A stretch of DNA of 64,000 nucleotides. It comes from Planctomycetaceae bacterium. Its GTDB lineage: Bacteria; Planctomycetota; Planctomycetia; Pirellulales; Lacipirellulaceae. Every line of letters starts with the position of its first letter. Position 1 is the stretch's first letter. The notes beneath the pieces are model-generated. The model did no database searches, was not told the DNA's origin, and saw only the letters and a program-made list of their open reading frames with translations. A program made the translations under genes and the position numbers. Below are positions 17,727 through 26,811 of this stretch, in pieces. Location: positions 59,274-123,273 of the forward strand of contig QIKP01000009.1 in NCBI GenBank assembly GCA_003233055.1. Direction: 5' to 3'.

Positions 17727-17863
17727 TGGCGAGGCCGCTTCAGCGGCCTGGAGCCTGGAGCCTGGAGCCTGGAGCCTGGAGCCTGGAGCCTGGAGCCTGG
17801 AGCCTGGAGCCTGGAGCCTGGAGCCTGGAGCCTGGACCCCCGGCCGCTGAAGCGGCCTCGCCA
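17727..17863. repeat. Heptamer array (13 x GCCTGGA) inside 22-base inverted repeats
   Basis: Perfect inverted repeats at 17727-17748 and 17842-17863, each built around the GCCGCTTCAGCGGC palindrome, enclose 13 exact head-to-tail copies of GCCTGGA at 17746-17836. The block lies between the terminator of the cysteine-rich gene and the end of rdgB. Seven-base units are out of phase with codons; it reads through on one strand as SLEPGAW repeats, which I do not take as a gene. Confidence 0.9.
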
Positions 17864-17899
17864 GGGTCGCCAGAGGAGGTTCGATTGGGAATAATGGAA

Positions 17900-18526
17900 C
17901 TACGAGTGGCCGACCTGCAGGAACCCCACTACCTGCGGGAGGATCGCTCGCATCGCGCGCGAGCGGTGGCTTAGAGCCCGTTTGACGTGCGGGCCGAGCT
18001 GCCCGAACGTCTGGCCCGCTTCGCGAATCTCGAAGAGCGGGTCGTAGCCAAACCCATTCGTGCCGGCCGGTTCGTTCCGAATTCGTCCCCGGCAGATACC
18101 GTGGCTCTCGGCGCGGACTTGGCCCGTTGGATCGGCCAGTGTGACGTGACAGTAGTAGCCTGCGCCCCGTTTCTCTGGCGGCAGGTCGCCCAGCTTTTCC
18201 AGCAACAGGCGGTTGTTTTCTTCGTTGGTTGCGTTCTCGCCAGCGAATCGGGCTGAGTAGATCCCCGGCGCGCCTCCCAGTGCGTCGATTTCTATTCCGC
18301 TGTCGTCGGCCAAGACCCACTGGCCCAACTGCACCGCGTATTGAACCGCCTTGAGCCTCGCGTTGGCGGCGAACGTGTCGCCATCTTCGACGACTTCGGT
18401 CACTTCTGAAAACTGAGCGAGTGTTGTTACCTGCAGATCGAAGGGGGCCAGCATTTCGGCAAGCTCCGCGCCTTTTTTCTGGTTGTGCGTACCAAGGACA
18501 AGAGGAAGATCGGTGGAGGTGGACAT
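17900..18526 (-). CDS. rdgB: XTP/dITP pyrophosphatase RdgB/HAM1
   Basis: A 208-residue non-canonical purine NTP pyrophosphatase that removes XTP, dITP and ITP from the nucleotide pool. Family marks: GTHNQKKGAELAEML at the N-terminus (S/TxNxxK), LADDSGIEIDALGGAPGIYS, GFGYDPLF and ALSHRSRAM. Length is normal (about 200). It ends 36 bases from the repeat block at 17727-17863. Confidence 0.95.
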   Translation of the reverse strand: MSTSTDLPLVLGTHNQKKGAELAEMLAPFDLQVTTLAQFSEVTEVVEDGDTFAANARLKAVQYAVQLGQWVLADDSGIEIDALGGAPGIYSARFAGENATNEENNRLLLEKLGDLPPEKRGAGYYCHVTLADPTGQVRAESHGICRGRIRNEPAGTNGFGYDPLFEIREAGQTFGQLGPHVKRALSHRSRAMRAILPQVVGFLQVGHS

Positions 18527-18712
18527 GCCTGGATCGTACTGAAATCAGGTCGACTTGCGAAGCCGTTGGAAGCCAAGCGTTGCCAAAATGCCGGAGCAAA
18601 CAGCATTTCGGGAAAATTTCCATAATTTTGTACGAACCGAGGGCTCCAGCGACACTATTAACAGGTAGAGGAAGGTCGAGAACCCTCTTGGCTCGAAAGC
18701 CCTCTGCCAGAC

Positions 18713-18746
18713 GAGAGAATTTCTTCTACGAGAGAATCCCTTCTAC
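18713..18746 (+). repeat. Two 17-base direct repeats before the FecR-like gene
   Basis: GAGAGAATTTCTTCTAC (18713-18729) and GAGAGAATCCCTTCTAC (18730-18746) are adjacent, followed by a partial third copy that supplies the purine-rich ribosome-binding region of the gene starting at 18762. Confidence 0.7.
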
Positions 18747-18761
18747 AAGAGAGCTAGTGCC

Positions 18762-21065
18762 ATGAGACTCACCCTGCGGACCTTGCTAGCGTACATGGAC
18801 GATATCCTCGATCCGAGCGACCAGGCCGACATTTCTAGGCAGGTGGAAGAGAGCGACAAGGCGACCGAGTTAATTCATCGGACTCGCGATTCGATGCGCC
18901 GGCTGAGGCTTGGCGCGCCACCGGTGATTGGCAACGGGAGGGAGCTCGACCCGAACGGCGTGGCAGAATACCTCGACAACACGATGTCGTCGGAGGAGAT
19001 GACCGAATTCCAGCAAGTTTGTCTTGACTCGGAGGTCCATTTAGCGGAGGTCGCTTCGTGCCACCACATTCTAACGATGGTACTCGGGGAGCCAGCCGAG
19101 ATTGATCCTGCCATGCGGCCTCGCATGTACGCGGCGCCGGAGCGATTGGACGAATGGAAAAAAATACGGGCGGACGGGCCCCATCCTGTCGCGGCCAAGA
19201 GCCAGGCTGGTGCAGAGGTCTCGAAACTAAGCCAAGAATCGCGGCCTGCCGAAGTTCCAGACTACCTCCGGGCAAGTGAGCGCGCCGGTGCTTGGCGCTG
19301 GGGACTCGCCATGGTGGCGGCATTGTTGCTGGGAGCGCTTGCCGTCTTCTCCTACAGGCCAGGGGGTTGGCTCAACAAAACTCCAGAGGTGGCCCAGGCG
19401 GTACCCCCGACAGAGGTCCAGCAGGGGTCGGTACCGAAGGAGCCCGTGATCGAATCACGAGAGCCAGAAAGCAACGCTTTGGAAGCACCTCTCCCGCCGA
19501 CCGAATCACCCGAAATGGGCGAATCGGAGGCAGCCGCCTCAGAAGTGCGCGATCCAGAGGTGGTAAACCGCTTCGAGGAGCCGACCGGGCTGGTCGAAGG
19601 CGATGAAGTTTCCGTAGAAGGAACCGACGAGACGACCGAGCTACCTGGCACGCTGTTGCCCGAAGAGCCAGGATCGGAGGCATTAGCGCCGAGTCGGCCG
19701 ACCGAGCCACTAACGATGGATCCGCCGGCCGATGAGTCGACCGAGCCAGGGCCTGATTTGATTGCTTCGACAACGCCTGCGGTCGTGCCGGGAGACGGGA
19801 TGGCGGACGGGGCGGATGAGGGGACGCCCGAGGACGATGCATCCGCAGCAAGGGAGGCTGATTCCGAAGACTCTCCAACCGTCTCTCCCGCAGTCCCCTT
19901 GAAGACCCCGATGGGAACGTTGGTTGGGCTCAACCAAGTGCTGCTTCGTTATGACGAGGCGAATAGCGAGTGGCGACGGCTGGCGGCTCGATCGAGCATC
20001 GCCACCGGCGATCGGCTTCTTTCTCTGCCGACCTATCGGCCCTCGCTGGCGCTTGTCTCTGGATTACGAGTCGAGTTTTCTGACGGCGCGATGGCAACGT
20101 TCGGCTACTCTAGCAACGGTGTGGACGGTGACTCACTTCCGAGGCTTGGCATCACTTATGGGCGATTTCTCCTGCAGAACACGAGCCAGCAATCGGTGGC
20201 GGTAGAACTCCTCGTCGGCAACGAGAGGGTTGTGGTGAACCTTCATGCAACGGCCGTCCTTGGGATCGACGTCGATCGCCCCTTCGTTCCGGGCTACGAC
20301 GTGGAAGAGACCGGGGGCCCTTTTGCGGCCAGCTTCTACGCGCCCGATGGCCAAGTCGGTTGGGATGTGGGCAACCAAGCAATCGAAATTGCCGAGCCCT
20401 CTCAATGGACGTGGGAGTCTGCCCGAGCGGGGGAATTGCCTCAGTCGCTCCACGACGAAGTGAAGTGGCTCGACGGCCAGTCGCTTGACTACCTCGATCA
20501 GAAAGTCTCCCGAGGGCTAGAGAAGGAGATGGATACGGAGCGACCGGCTCGTCAGCAATTGTTGGAATTCTTCGAGAATTCGCGCCGGCGAGAAGAAAAA
20601 TCGCTGGGTGCCCTTGCGAGTACCCATGTTGGACAATTTGCTCCCTTCGTGGTGGCACTAGCCGACACTCAGCAAAAATCGAACTGGGGCGACCACATCG
20701 CCCACCTGCGCAGGGCCATGTCGCGAAGTCCCGAGGCGGCCCAACTTGTTCGCGAGACGTTCGTCGAGCAACGGGGTGCCGGGGTGGCGGACGACCTCAT
20801 GGAAATGCTTCGCGGTTACGGACCGGAGCAGGTCGGCACGACGCCGGAAGAGGTGAAAGCGGGGATTACCCCTCGCCTGATCGACCTTCTCAATCACGAC
20901 CGCCTCGAGTACCGCGTGCTAGCATTCCACAACTTGCAGCAGATTTACGGCGGTAAGTCGCTCCGCTACAACCCAGCCAGCAATGACCGGAAGAGCCGTG
21001 AGGGGTCGATCCGAACTTGGCGAAAACGGCTGGCTGACAACGAACTGACGCCGACGAAGCCGTAG
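18762..21065 (+). CDS. FecR-like single-pass membrane protein
   Basis: A 767-residue protein of a type I associate with planctomycetes. Residues 1-110 contain two related helical modules (LLAYMDDILDPSDQADISRQ and VAEYLDNTMSSEEMTEFQQV) reminiscent of anti-sigma zinc-finger domains but without the metal ligands. A membrane segment (WRWGLAMVAALLLGALAVF) is at about 177-197. Residues 200-370 are low-complexity, rich in Pro, Glu, Ser and Thr. From about 375 a beta-rich FecR-like domain follows (LIVGLNQ-type start, LVSGLRVEFSDGAMATFGYS, VAVELLVGNERVVVNLHATA), then a helical C-terminus ending in a conserved-looking NRKSREGSIRTWRKRL-like patch (SNDRKSREGSIRTWRKRL). Topology suggests a cytoplasmic N-terminus and a periplasmic sensor part. 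No sigma factor gene is adjacent. Confidence 0.72.
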   Translation: MRLTLRTLLAYMDDILDPSDQADISRQVEESDKATELIHRTRDSMRRLRLGAPPVIGNGRELDPNGVAEYLDNTMSSEEMTEFQQVCLDSEVHLAEVASCHHILTMVLGEPAEIDPAMRPRMYAAPERLDEWKKIRADGPHPVAAKSQAGAEVSKLSQESRPAEVPDYLRASERAGAWRWGLAMVAALLLGALAVFSYRPGGWLNKTPEVAQAVPPTEVQQGSVPKEPVIESREPESNALEAPLPPTESPEMGESEAAASEVRDPEVVNRFEEPTGLVEGDEVSVEGTDETTELPGTLLPEEPGSEALAPSRPTEPLTMDPPADESTEPGPDLIASTTPAVVPGDGMADGADEGTPEDDASAAREADSEDSPTVSPAVPLKTPMGTLVGLNQVLLRYDEANSEWRRLAARSSIATGDRLLSLPTYRPSLALVSGLRVEFSDGAMATFGYSSNGVDGDSLPRLGITYGRFLLQNTSQQSVAVELLVGNERVVVNLHATAVLGIDVDRPFVPGYDVEETGGPFAASFYAPDGQVGWDVGNQAIEIAEPSQWTWESARAGELPQSLHDEVKWLDGQSLDYLDQKVSRGLEKEMDTERPARQQLLEFFENSRRREEKSLGALASTHVGQFAPFVVALADTQQKSNWGDHIAHLRRAMSRSPEAAQLVRETFVEQRGAGVADDLMEMLRGYGPEQVGTTPEEVKAGITPRLIDLLNHDRLEYRVLAFHNLQQIYGGKSLRYNPASNDRKSREGSIRTWRKRLADNELTPTKP

Positions 21066-21335
21066 GACAGGTGATCTGCCTGGCGGAATCCCCCACGGAA
21101 CGGGAAAAAGGCTCCCTCACCGCTTCGGTGACCAGGTGGGAGGGGGGGGGCTGGGTAGTCCGAAGCCAGGGTTGGGGTAGCTTACTCGACGCTTACGGCG
21201 GTTCCCAATTCCGAGGAAAGGTGCTAAACTAGGCGTTCTAACAAGAGGCCTGGATGCTCGCCCCCCGCTAGTCCCAAGTCTTTACATCGGCCTGAGGCCG
21301 ACGAAAGGCCGAGGAAGGAATATAAGGACGCCCCC

Positions 21336-21698
21336 GTGCAGATCAAGCTTTCGACCCGTCATGGGCACTTGAGTGAGGCCAGTCAGGCAAAAATTTCAGC
21401 CAAGGCAGGGAAGTTACTTCGGATTTTCGAGCGATTGACCTCCATTGAGGTGATCGTCGATCTCAAGGAAGAAAATCGGCCCAAGGTCGACCTCCAGGTT
21501 TCCGCTGAACATAAGCATGACTTTGTGGCAAGCGAAAAGTCAGAGGAGCTCATGACGGCGGTGGATGCGGCTGTCCACAAGATGGAGCAGCAGTTGCGCA
21601 AGTACAAGGAAAAAGTGCAGGAGCGACACCGCGATCGTGACTCGAGGCGGGTGGAAACGGACTTGCCAGAAGAGTCGAGTGTCGAGTCAGAGGAGTAG
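21336..21698 (+). CDS. hpf: Ribosome hibernation promoting factor, short form
   Basis: A 120-residue HPF/RaiA-family protein that binds the 30S decoding channel and silences or dimerises ribosomes in stationary phase. The segments IKLSTRHGHLSEASQAKISA, LTSIEVIVDLKEENRPKVDL and a helix DAAVHKMEQQLRKYKEKVQE show the beta-alpha-beta-beta-beta-alpha fold. It lacks the C-terminal dimerisation domain of long HPF and ends in an acidic tail. GTG start at 21336 behind AAGGA. First gene of hpf-ptsN-ptsH-ptsI. Confidence 0.9.
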   Translation: MQIKLSTRHGHLSEASQAKISAKAGKLLRIFERLTSIEVIVDLKEENRPKVDLQVSAEHKHDFVASEKSEELMTAVDAAVHKMEQQLRKYKEKVQERHRDRDSRRVETDLPEESSVESEE

Positions 21699-21769
21699 TC
21701 TTCCGGGGCCATTGGGCCACCTATCAGCGAAGCGAAGTAACTCAAGGGTTGACAGAAGGAATTGCAGGA

Positions 21770-22246
21770 ATGAAGTTCGCAGAATTCGTATCGAAGGATG
21801 CCATCCTTACCTCCATCGAGTCGGTGGACAAGGATGCCGTTATCCGAGAGTTGGCAAGTTCCCTGCTGCGTACCGGGAGTATCGCCGAGGACCAATTCGA
21901 CAGCGTGGTGGAAGCGATTCTTAAACGCGAAGAACTGGGCAGCACCGGCATCGGTCGAGGCGTAGCGGTGCCCCATACCAAGCATCCTACCGTCGACAAG
22001 TTGTGCGGCGCAGTAGCCATCAGCAGCGAAGGAGTGGAATTCGATAGCCTGGATGGCGACAAAGTGAACCTGCTCTTTCTGCTGGTGTCGCCACCCGACC
22101 GACCAGGCGACCACCTTCGGGCGTTGGAAAACATCTCCCGGCAGTTGCGCAATGAGACATTTTGCCGCTTTCTAAAGCAAAGCAAGACGGCCGGCGACGT
22201 GTGGCAGTTGTTAGAAGAAGCCGATAATAATCAATTTAGTGCGTAA
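21770..22246 (+). CDS. ptsN: PTS IIA-like nitrogen-regulatory protein PtsN
   Basis: A 158-residue PTS EIIA domain of the fructose/Ntr type. The phosphorylated histidine lies in GVAVPHTKHPTVD; the flanking GIGRGVAVPH motif and RPGDHLRALENISRQL helix are family-typical. ATG 21770 is preferred (AAGGA ten bases upstream) to a weak start at 21749. PtsN proteins are regulators rather than sugar transporters, acting on potassium uptake, nitrogen and phosphate signalling in other bacteria. It is 71 bases after hpf, the order seen in the rpoN operon of many proteobacteria. Confidence 0.93.
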   Translation: MKFAEFVSKDAILTSIESVDKDAVIRELASSLLRTGSIAEDQFDSVVEAILKREELGSTGIGRGVAVPHTKHPTVDKLCGAVAISSEGVEFDSLDGDKVNLLFLLVSPPDRPGDHLRALENISRQLRNETFCRFLKQSKTAGDVWQLLEEADNNQFSA

Positions 22247-22405
22247 CGAAGTCAATCGAATTAGAGAAGTTCGTCAGTCATCCCATAGCGGGCACCACAC
22301 TGGCACCCCCTAGCTGGAGTAACCTGCCGCGTGCGTTAGGAGTCGTGTGGTAGTTCATTCGGTCTCGGATGCCCGAGAACAGCAAAGGTAGATTGAACGT
22401 AGCGA

Positions 22406-22717
22406 ATGGTGGTTCCCATGGCTGATCCCGTTGTGACGCAAACTTTCGTGGTTTCCACGGAGCAAGGCTTGCACTTACGCCCCGCTGAGCAGTTGGCAAA
22501 GTTGGCGGGGCGGTATGCATCACAGATTGGGTTGGTCTACCAAAGCCAACGCGTTGATGCGAAAAGCATTTTGGAAATGTTAACGCTCGGCGCGGTCAAA
22601 GGGGCCAGTGTGGTGGTCGAGGCCCGAGGCAGTGATGCTGCGGACGCGGTCCAAGCCATCGTAGCACTTGTCACCAATGACTTTAGTAGCGAAGAAGAAA
22701 CCAACACGATCAAATAG
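22406..22717 (+). CDS. ptsH: HPr phosphocarrier protein
   Basis: A 103-residue (or 99 if ATG 22418 is used) HPr. The phosphorylated His is in GLHLRPAEQLAKLAG. The regulatory serine of HPr is present in VDAKSILEMLTLGA, so control by an HPr kinase/phosphorylase is possible, though no hprK gene is in the window. Neither start has a strong ribosome-binding site. It sits between ptsN and ptsI. Confidence 0.93.
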   Translation: MVVPMADPVVTQTFVVSTEQGLHLRPAEQLAKLAGRYASQIGLVYQSQRVDAKSILEMLTLGAVKGASVVVEARGSDAADAVQAIVALVTNDFSSEEETNTIK

Positions 22718-23136
22718 AAAGTCGCAAGTGCGAAGCCCGACAGCTTTGAGCTAGAGCGACAACATCGTAATTCAGTCTCGCCTCGGTCTACCCGATTGAT
22801 ACGGCGATCGAGCGAGACACCTGTCCATGACACTAAAACACAGCAAGGCACTTCCAGGGCCGACCGCACGCGATGCCCGTGGCATTGACGCAGTCGGAGG
22901 CCACTAGCAGCCGGCGCAACTCACAGCAACGCGACCTGTAAAACGTACCGCTCGGAGAGCGAGACCGACCCTCCAACCGCCATGTACGTCGCGTTGCCCT
23001 GCTCGTTGGGGCGCGATCGATGCTGCAAGGGGCCGCGAAGCCCGTGATGGATGACATAGCGATAGGGGGATAGCCACCTATTCGCTGGCGTAAAATCACA
23101 CATGGGTATCGCTCTGGTCGCCTGTTCGAGGGCGGC
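22718..23136. other. Intergenic between ptsH and ptsI
   Basis: 419 bases with no gene I can support. Unusually long for two PTS genes in a row, so ptsI probably has its own promoter; I cannot point to one. Confidence 0.4.
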
Positions 23137-24879
23137 ATGCAACGCCTACAAGGGATTGCCGTTTCGCCTGGAGTGGCGATCGGCGAAGCAATAGTTTTCG
23201 ACCACGAGGGATTCCGGATCCCCCGGCGGTTCTTGCCGCGCGATGCGGTTGAGGCAGAACTGACCCGACTCGATGAATCGATCGCGGCAGCCGCCAGCGA
23301 GATTGATCTAAACCGGCAGCGCGTGGCGGAGCAGCTAGGCGACGACTACGCTGCGATCTTTTCCGCTCATTTGCAGATGCTCCAGGATCGTCGACTTCAC
23401 GACGAGCTGGAGCAGATGATTCGCGATCGGCATTACTCGGCCGAATACTCCGTTAGCAGGGCGCTTCGACGATACGCCAAGGTCTTTTTGTCGCTCGAAG
23501 GCGACACCATGGCCGAAAGGGCCAACGATATCTTCGATATCGAGAAGCGGCTCCTTCGGCATCTCCTCGGCCAGCGCCGCGAGGGCCTTGGTGAGTTGAC
23601 TAGTGAAGTCCTCATCTTGGCCCACAACCTGACCCCCAGTGAGACGGCAAATCTCAGCCCCGAGTTTGTTCGGGGATTCGTCACGGAAATGGGAGGGCCA
23701 GGTAGCCATACTGCCATCGTTGCCGAGGCGCTCGACATCCCGGCTGTTGTCGGAACGGGACCTTTTCTGACGGAGGTATCGGGCGGCGAAACCGTGATCA
23801 TTGACGGCGACCATGGGCTGGTGATATTGCAGCCCGACGAGGAAACGCTCGCTCGGTATCGCCACGAAGTCGACGAGCATCGCCATCTCGCCGCCAAGCT
23901 CGAAACGCTCCGCGATTTACCCGCCGACACGCTGGACGGCCACCATGTGACGCTTCTAGGAAATATCGAATTCCCGGCCGAAGCGAAGCAGTGTCAGGAG
24001 CGAGGTAGCGAAGGAATTGGACTCTATCGCACCGAGTTCTTGTACTTGTCCCGAGATGTTCAGCCGAGCGAAGAAGACCATGTGCTGGCCTATAACGAAG
24101 TCACGCAGGCGATGCAAGGATTGCCAGTCGTCATGCGAACGCTCGACTTGGGAGCGGACAAGATTCCCAACTTCCCGATGCCGGAAGACGAACCGAACCC
24201 CTTCTTGGGGCTGCGCAGCATTCGTCTCACGCTCAAGCATCTCGACCTCTTTCGCACGCAGTTGAGGGCCATGCTCAGGGCGAGTACGAGCGGGAATCTA
24301 CGTATCATGTTCCCGCTCATAACGACCTTAATCGAATTGCGCCGAGCCAAGATGGTGCTCAGCGACGCGATGGAAGACCTCGATGAGGAAGGAATTGACT
24401 TCGATCGAAACATCCAAGTCGGAATGATGGTCGAGGTACCTTCGGCCGTCTTGATGATGGACCGATTTGTCGAAGAGGTCGACTTCTTTAGCATCGGGAC
24501 CAACGACTTGGTGCAATACGCCTTAGCCGTCGATCGGAACAACAAGGATGTCGCCTCGCTCTACACGGCAAGCGACCCAGCCGTTCTCCGCCTCATTCGA
24601 ATGGCAATCAACGCAGCCAAGAAACGCGACAAGCCGATCAGCATGTGCGGCCAAATGTCTGGCAATCCTCAGTACACCATGCTCTTGCTGGGGCTGGGGC
24701 TTCGCTCGTTTAGTATTGTTCCAGCGGCCATCCCCGAGATCAAAAGGATTTGCCGATCGGTGACCATCCCCCAGTGCGAAGAGCTTGCGGAGCGAGTCAT
24801 GACGCTTGACAGCTCTCGCGATGTGAAGACCGCCCTCTTGGAAGAACTGACGAGGCTGCTCCCCGATCAGCCTGTTTAA
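23137..24879 (+). CDS. ptsI: PEP-protein phosphotransferase (enzyme I)
   Basis: A 580-residue PTS enzyme I, which takes phosphate from phosphoenolpyruvate and passes it to HPr. The N-terminal domain begins QGIAVSPGVAIGEA; the active histidine (about residue 190) is in GGPGSHTAIVAEA; the PEP-binding barrel has RTEFLYL, NPFLGLRSIR, IGTNDLVQYALAVDR and the catalytic cysteine in CGQMSG (usually CGEMAG). It has no N-terminal GAF domain, so it is EI rather than EI-Ntr. No membrane EII permease genes are in the window, so this chain looks regulatory. Confidence 0.95.
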   Translation: MQRLQGIAVSPGVAIGEAIVFDHEGFRIPRRFLPRDAVEAELTRLDESIAAAASEIDLNRQRVAEQLGDDYAAIFSAHLQMLQDRRLHDELEQMIRDRHYSAEYSVSRALRRYAKVFLSLEGDTMAERANDIFDIEKRLLRHLLGQRREGLGELTSEVLILAHNLTPSETANLSPEFVRGFVTEMGGPGSHTAIVAEALDIPAVVGTGPFLTEVSGGETVIIDGDHGLVILQPDEETLARYRHEVDEHRHLAAKLETLRDLPADTLDGHHVTLLGNIEFPAEAKQCQERGSEGIGLYRTEFLYLSRDVQPSEEDHVLAYNEVTQAMQGLPVVMRTLDLGADKIPNFPMPEDEPNPFLGLRSIRLTLKHLDLFRTQLRAMLRASTSGNLRIMFPLITTLIELRRAKMVLSDAMEDLDEEGIDFDRNIQVGMMVEVPSAVLMMDRFVEEVDFFSIGTNDLVQYALAVDRNNKDVASLYTASDPAVLRLIRMAINAAKKRDKPISMCGQMSGNPQYTMLLLGLGLRSFSIVPAAIPEIKRICRSVTIPQCEELAERVMTLDSSRDVKTALLEELTRLLPDQPV

Positions 24880-24975
24880 AAATTAAACTGTTTGAAAATT
24901 AACAAAATCGCTTCATCAATTATCCCACACGGTCGAACCGACCGAATTTTTCACTTTCCCACAACAGTACGAACC

Positions 24976-26811
24976 ATGGATCAGCAAACCACCAACTCAA
25001 CGAACACCAGCCCACCGGCGGCAAACTCGCCGGGCGAAACCCCGCAGTCCGACGGGGCAACGACCAGCCAGTCCGATCGACCGAAGCGGGGGAGGCGTCG
25101 GCGTCCAGCAAGGAAACCGACTGCGGAGTCGTCCGTTCAAAGCGACGAGAAGTCGACAACGAAGTCGGTCAAGCAGGAGATGCTGATCAACGTCGCCCAA
25201 CCGGAGGAATGCCGGATCGGGGTTCTCGAAGATGGGGTCCTCGAGGAGCTCTACGTCGAGCGAAGTAGCCAGGACAATTATGTTGGCAATATCTACAAAG
25301 GGAAAATCGTCAACCTGGAGCCAAGCATTCAGGCGGCCTTTGTTGATTTTGGTGTTGGCCGAAATGGATTTTTACACATTAGCGATGTTGAGCCACAATA
25401 CTTCCGTCAGGGTGGCTTCGATCCCAATAGACCGATCGACTCCGATGGCACGCAGCGCAGTTCCAGCTCCTCGCGGGACGACGAGGAGGGGGAATCGGGC
25501 GACGAGCGAGGGGCCTCGAATTCTCGCCAAAGCGGCCCGCGCCATCGCCCCGGCGTCCGGCCACGCGTGAAACCCCCCATCCAAGACATTTTTAATCGAG
25601 GCGACGAGGTCGTTGTCCAGGTGATTAAGGAAGGCATCGGGACCAAGGGGCCGACGCTCTCGACCTATATCAGCATCCCCGGTCGGTACGTGGTGCTCAT
25701 GCCGGCATTGGGGCGGATTGGTGTTTCAAGGAAAATTGAAAGCGACGACGACCGCCGCCGGCTTCGTGGTATTCTTCGCGAGTTGAATCCTCCCAAGGGG
25801 CTTGGTTTCATCGTCCGGACTGCCGGCACCGACCGAACCAAAAAGGAAATCTCTCGCGACTTGGCCTATTTGCTTCGCCTATGGAAGACGATCGTTCGGC
25901 GAATCAAAAGTGTCGAAGCGCCGACCGATATTTACGAAGAAAGTGACATGATCATCCGGACAATCCGGGATATCTTTACCTCGGATGTCGACGCGATCCA
26001 CATCGATGAACCGAAGGCGTTTGAACGGGCGAAGGAATTTCTTCAGATTGTCATGCCCCGGTACGTGAATCGCCTCCATCTCTACGAAGGTCGCGAGCCC
26101 CTTTTTCACAAGTACCGAATTGACGAGGAGATTTCACAGATTAACGATCGTAAGGTGCCGCTCAAGGGGGGCGGGTCGCTGGTGATCGACCAGACCGAGG
26201 CGCTCGTAGCGATTGACGTCAATAGTGGCAGCTTCCGAACCGACGGAACGGCGGAGGAATCGGCCTTTCAGCTCAATCTAATCGCCGCCCGGGAGATCGC
26301 CCGGCAATTGCGGCTTCGCGATTTGGGAGGCGTCATCGTGAACGACTTCATCGATATGCGTCGAGACCGTCACCGGCGAATTGTCGAGCGGACGCTGCAC
26401 GATGCGGTGAAGCGAGATCGGGCACGAACAAAAATTCTTCGAATCAGCCCGTTCGGGTTGATCGAAATGACGCGTCAACGGATTCGTCCCAGCCTCAAAC
26501 GAAGCGTTTTTAAGGAATGCCCATCGTGTGTCGGTGCCGGTTTAGTCAAAAGCGCGGAGAGCATGGCGATCGAGGTCATTCGCAAACTGATGATGGCTGC
26601 CCACCACGAGGGAGTTGCCAAGATCACCGTGACCGTTGAGGAGGAAGTTGCCTCCTACATCAACAACCGAAAGCGGCGAGAGCTAGCGAGGCTCGAAGAC
26701 GAAGGCAACTTGGTCGTTATCATCGTTGGTCGTGAGGGTATTTCCCCGGAACACCTGGACATCGCCTGCGAAGATGCTAGTGGAAGTGAGCTCCGTGTCA
26801 GCAGGGTTTGA
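24976..26811 (+). CDS. rng: Ribonuclease E/G family endoribonuclease
   Basis: About 611 residues from ATG 24976; an in-frame start at 24892 gives 28 more residues of no family character. Domain order: a basic, disordered head (GRRRRPARKPTAESS), an S1 RNA-binding domain (GNIYKGKIVNLEPSIQAAFV, GVGRNGFLHISDVEP) interrupted by a low-complexity insert of about 60 residues, the RNase-H-like part, the DNase-I-like catalytic part with LVAIDVNSGSF and NDFIDMRRDRHR (metal-binding aspartates), and the zinc-link CPSCVGAG. It cleaves single-stranded A/U-rich RNA in mRNA decay and rRNA processing. It lacks the long C-terminal degradosome scaffold of enterobacterial RNase E. Confidence 0.93.
   Translation: MDQQTTNSTNTSPPAANSPGETPQSDGATTSQSDRPKRGRRRRPARKPTAESSVQSDEKSTTKSVKQEMLINVAQPEECRIGVLEDGVLEELYVERSSQDNYVGNIYKGKIVNLEPSIQAAFVDFGVGRNGFLHISDVEPQYFRQGGFDPNRPIDSDGTQRSSSSSRDDEEGESGDERGASNSRQSGPRHRPGVRPRVKPPIQDIFNRGDEVVVQVIKEGIGTKGPTLSTYISIPGRYVVLMPALGRIGVSRKIESDDDRRRLRGILRELNPPKGLGFIVRTAGTDRTKKEISRDLAYLLRLWKTIVRRIKSVEAPTDIYEESDMIIRTIRDIFTSDVDAIHIDEPKAFERAKEFLQIVMPRYVNRLHLYEGREPLFHKYRIDEEISQINDRKVPLKGGGSLVIDQTEALVAIDVNSGSFRTDGTAEESAFQLNLIAAREIARQLRLRDLGGVIVNDFIDMRRDRHRRIVERTLHDAVKRDRARTKILRISPFGLIEMTRQRIRPSLKRSVFKECPSCVGAGLVKSAESMAIEVIRKLMMAAHHEGVAKITVTVEEEVASYINNRKRRELARLEDEGNLVVIIVGREGISPEHLDIACEDASGSELRVSRV

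Noticed and set aside
17726..17974. Open reading frame with SLEPGAW repeats across the heptamer array
   Set aside because: It is the translation of the GCCTGGA array; no ribosome-binding site or homology, and repeats of seven bases change frame.
23956..24240. Minus-strand frame inside ptsI
   Set aside because: Complement of the PEP-binding core of enzyme I.
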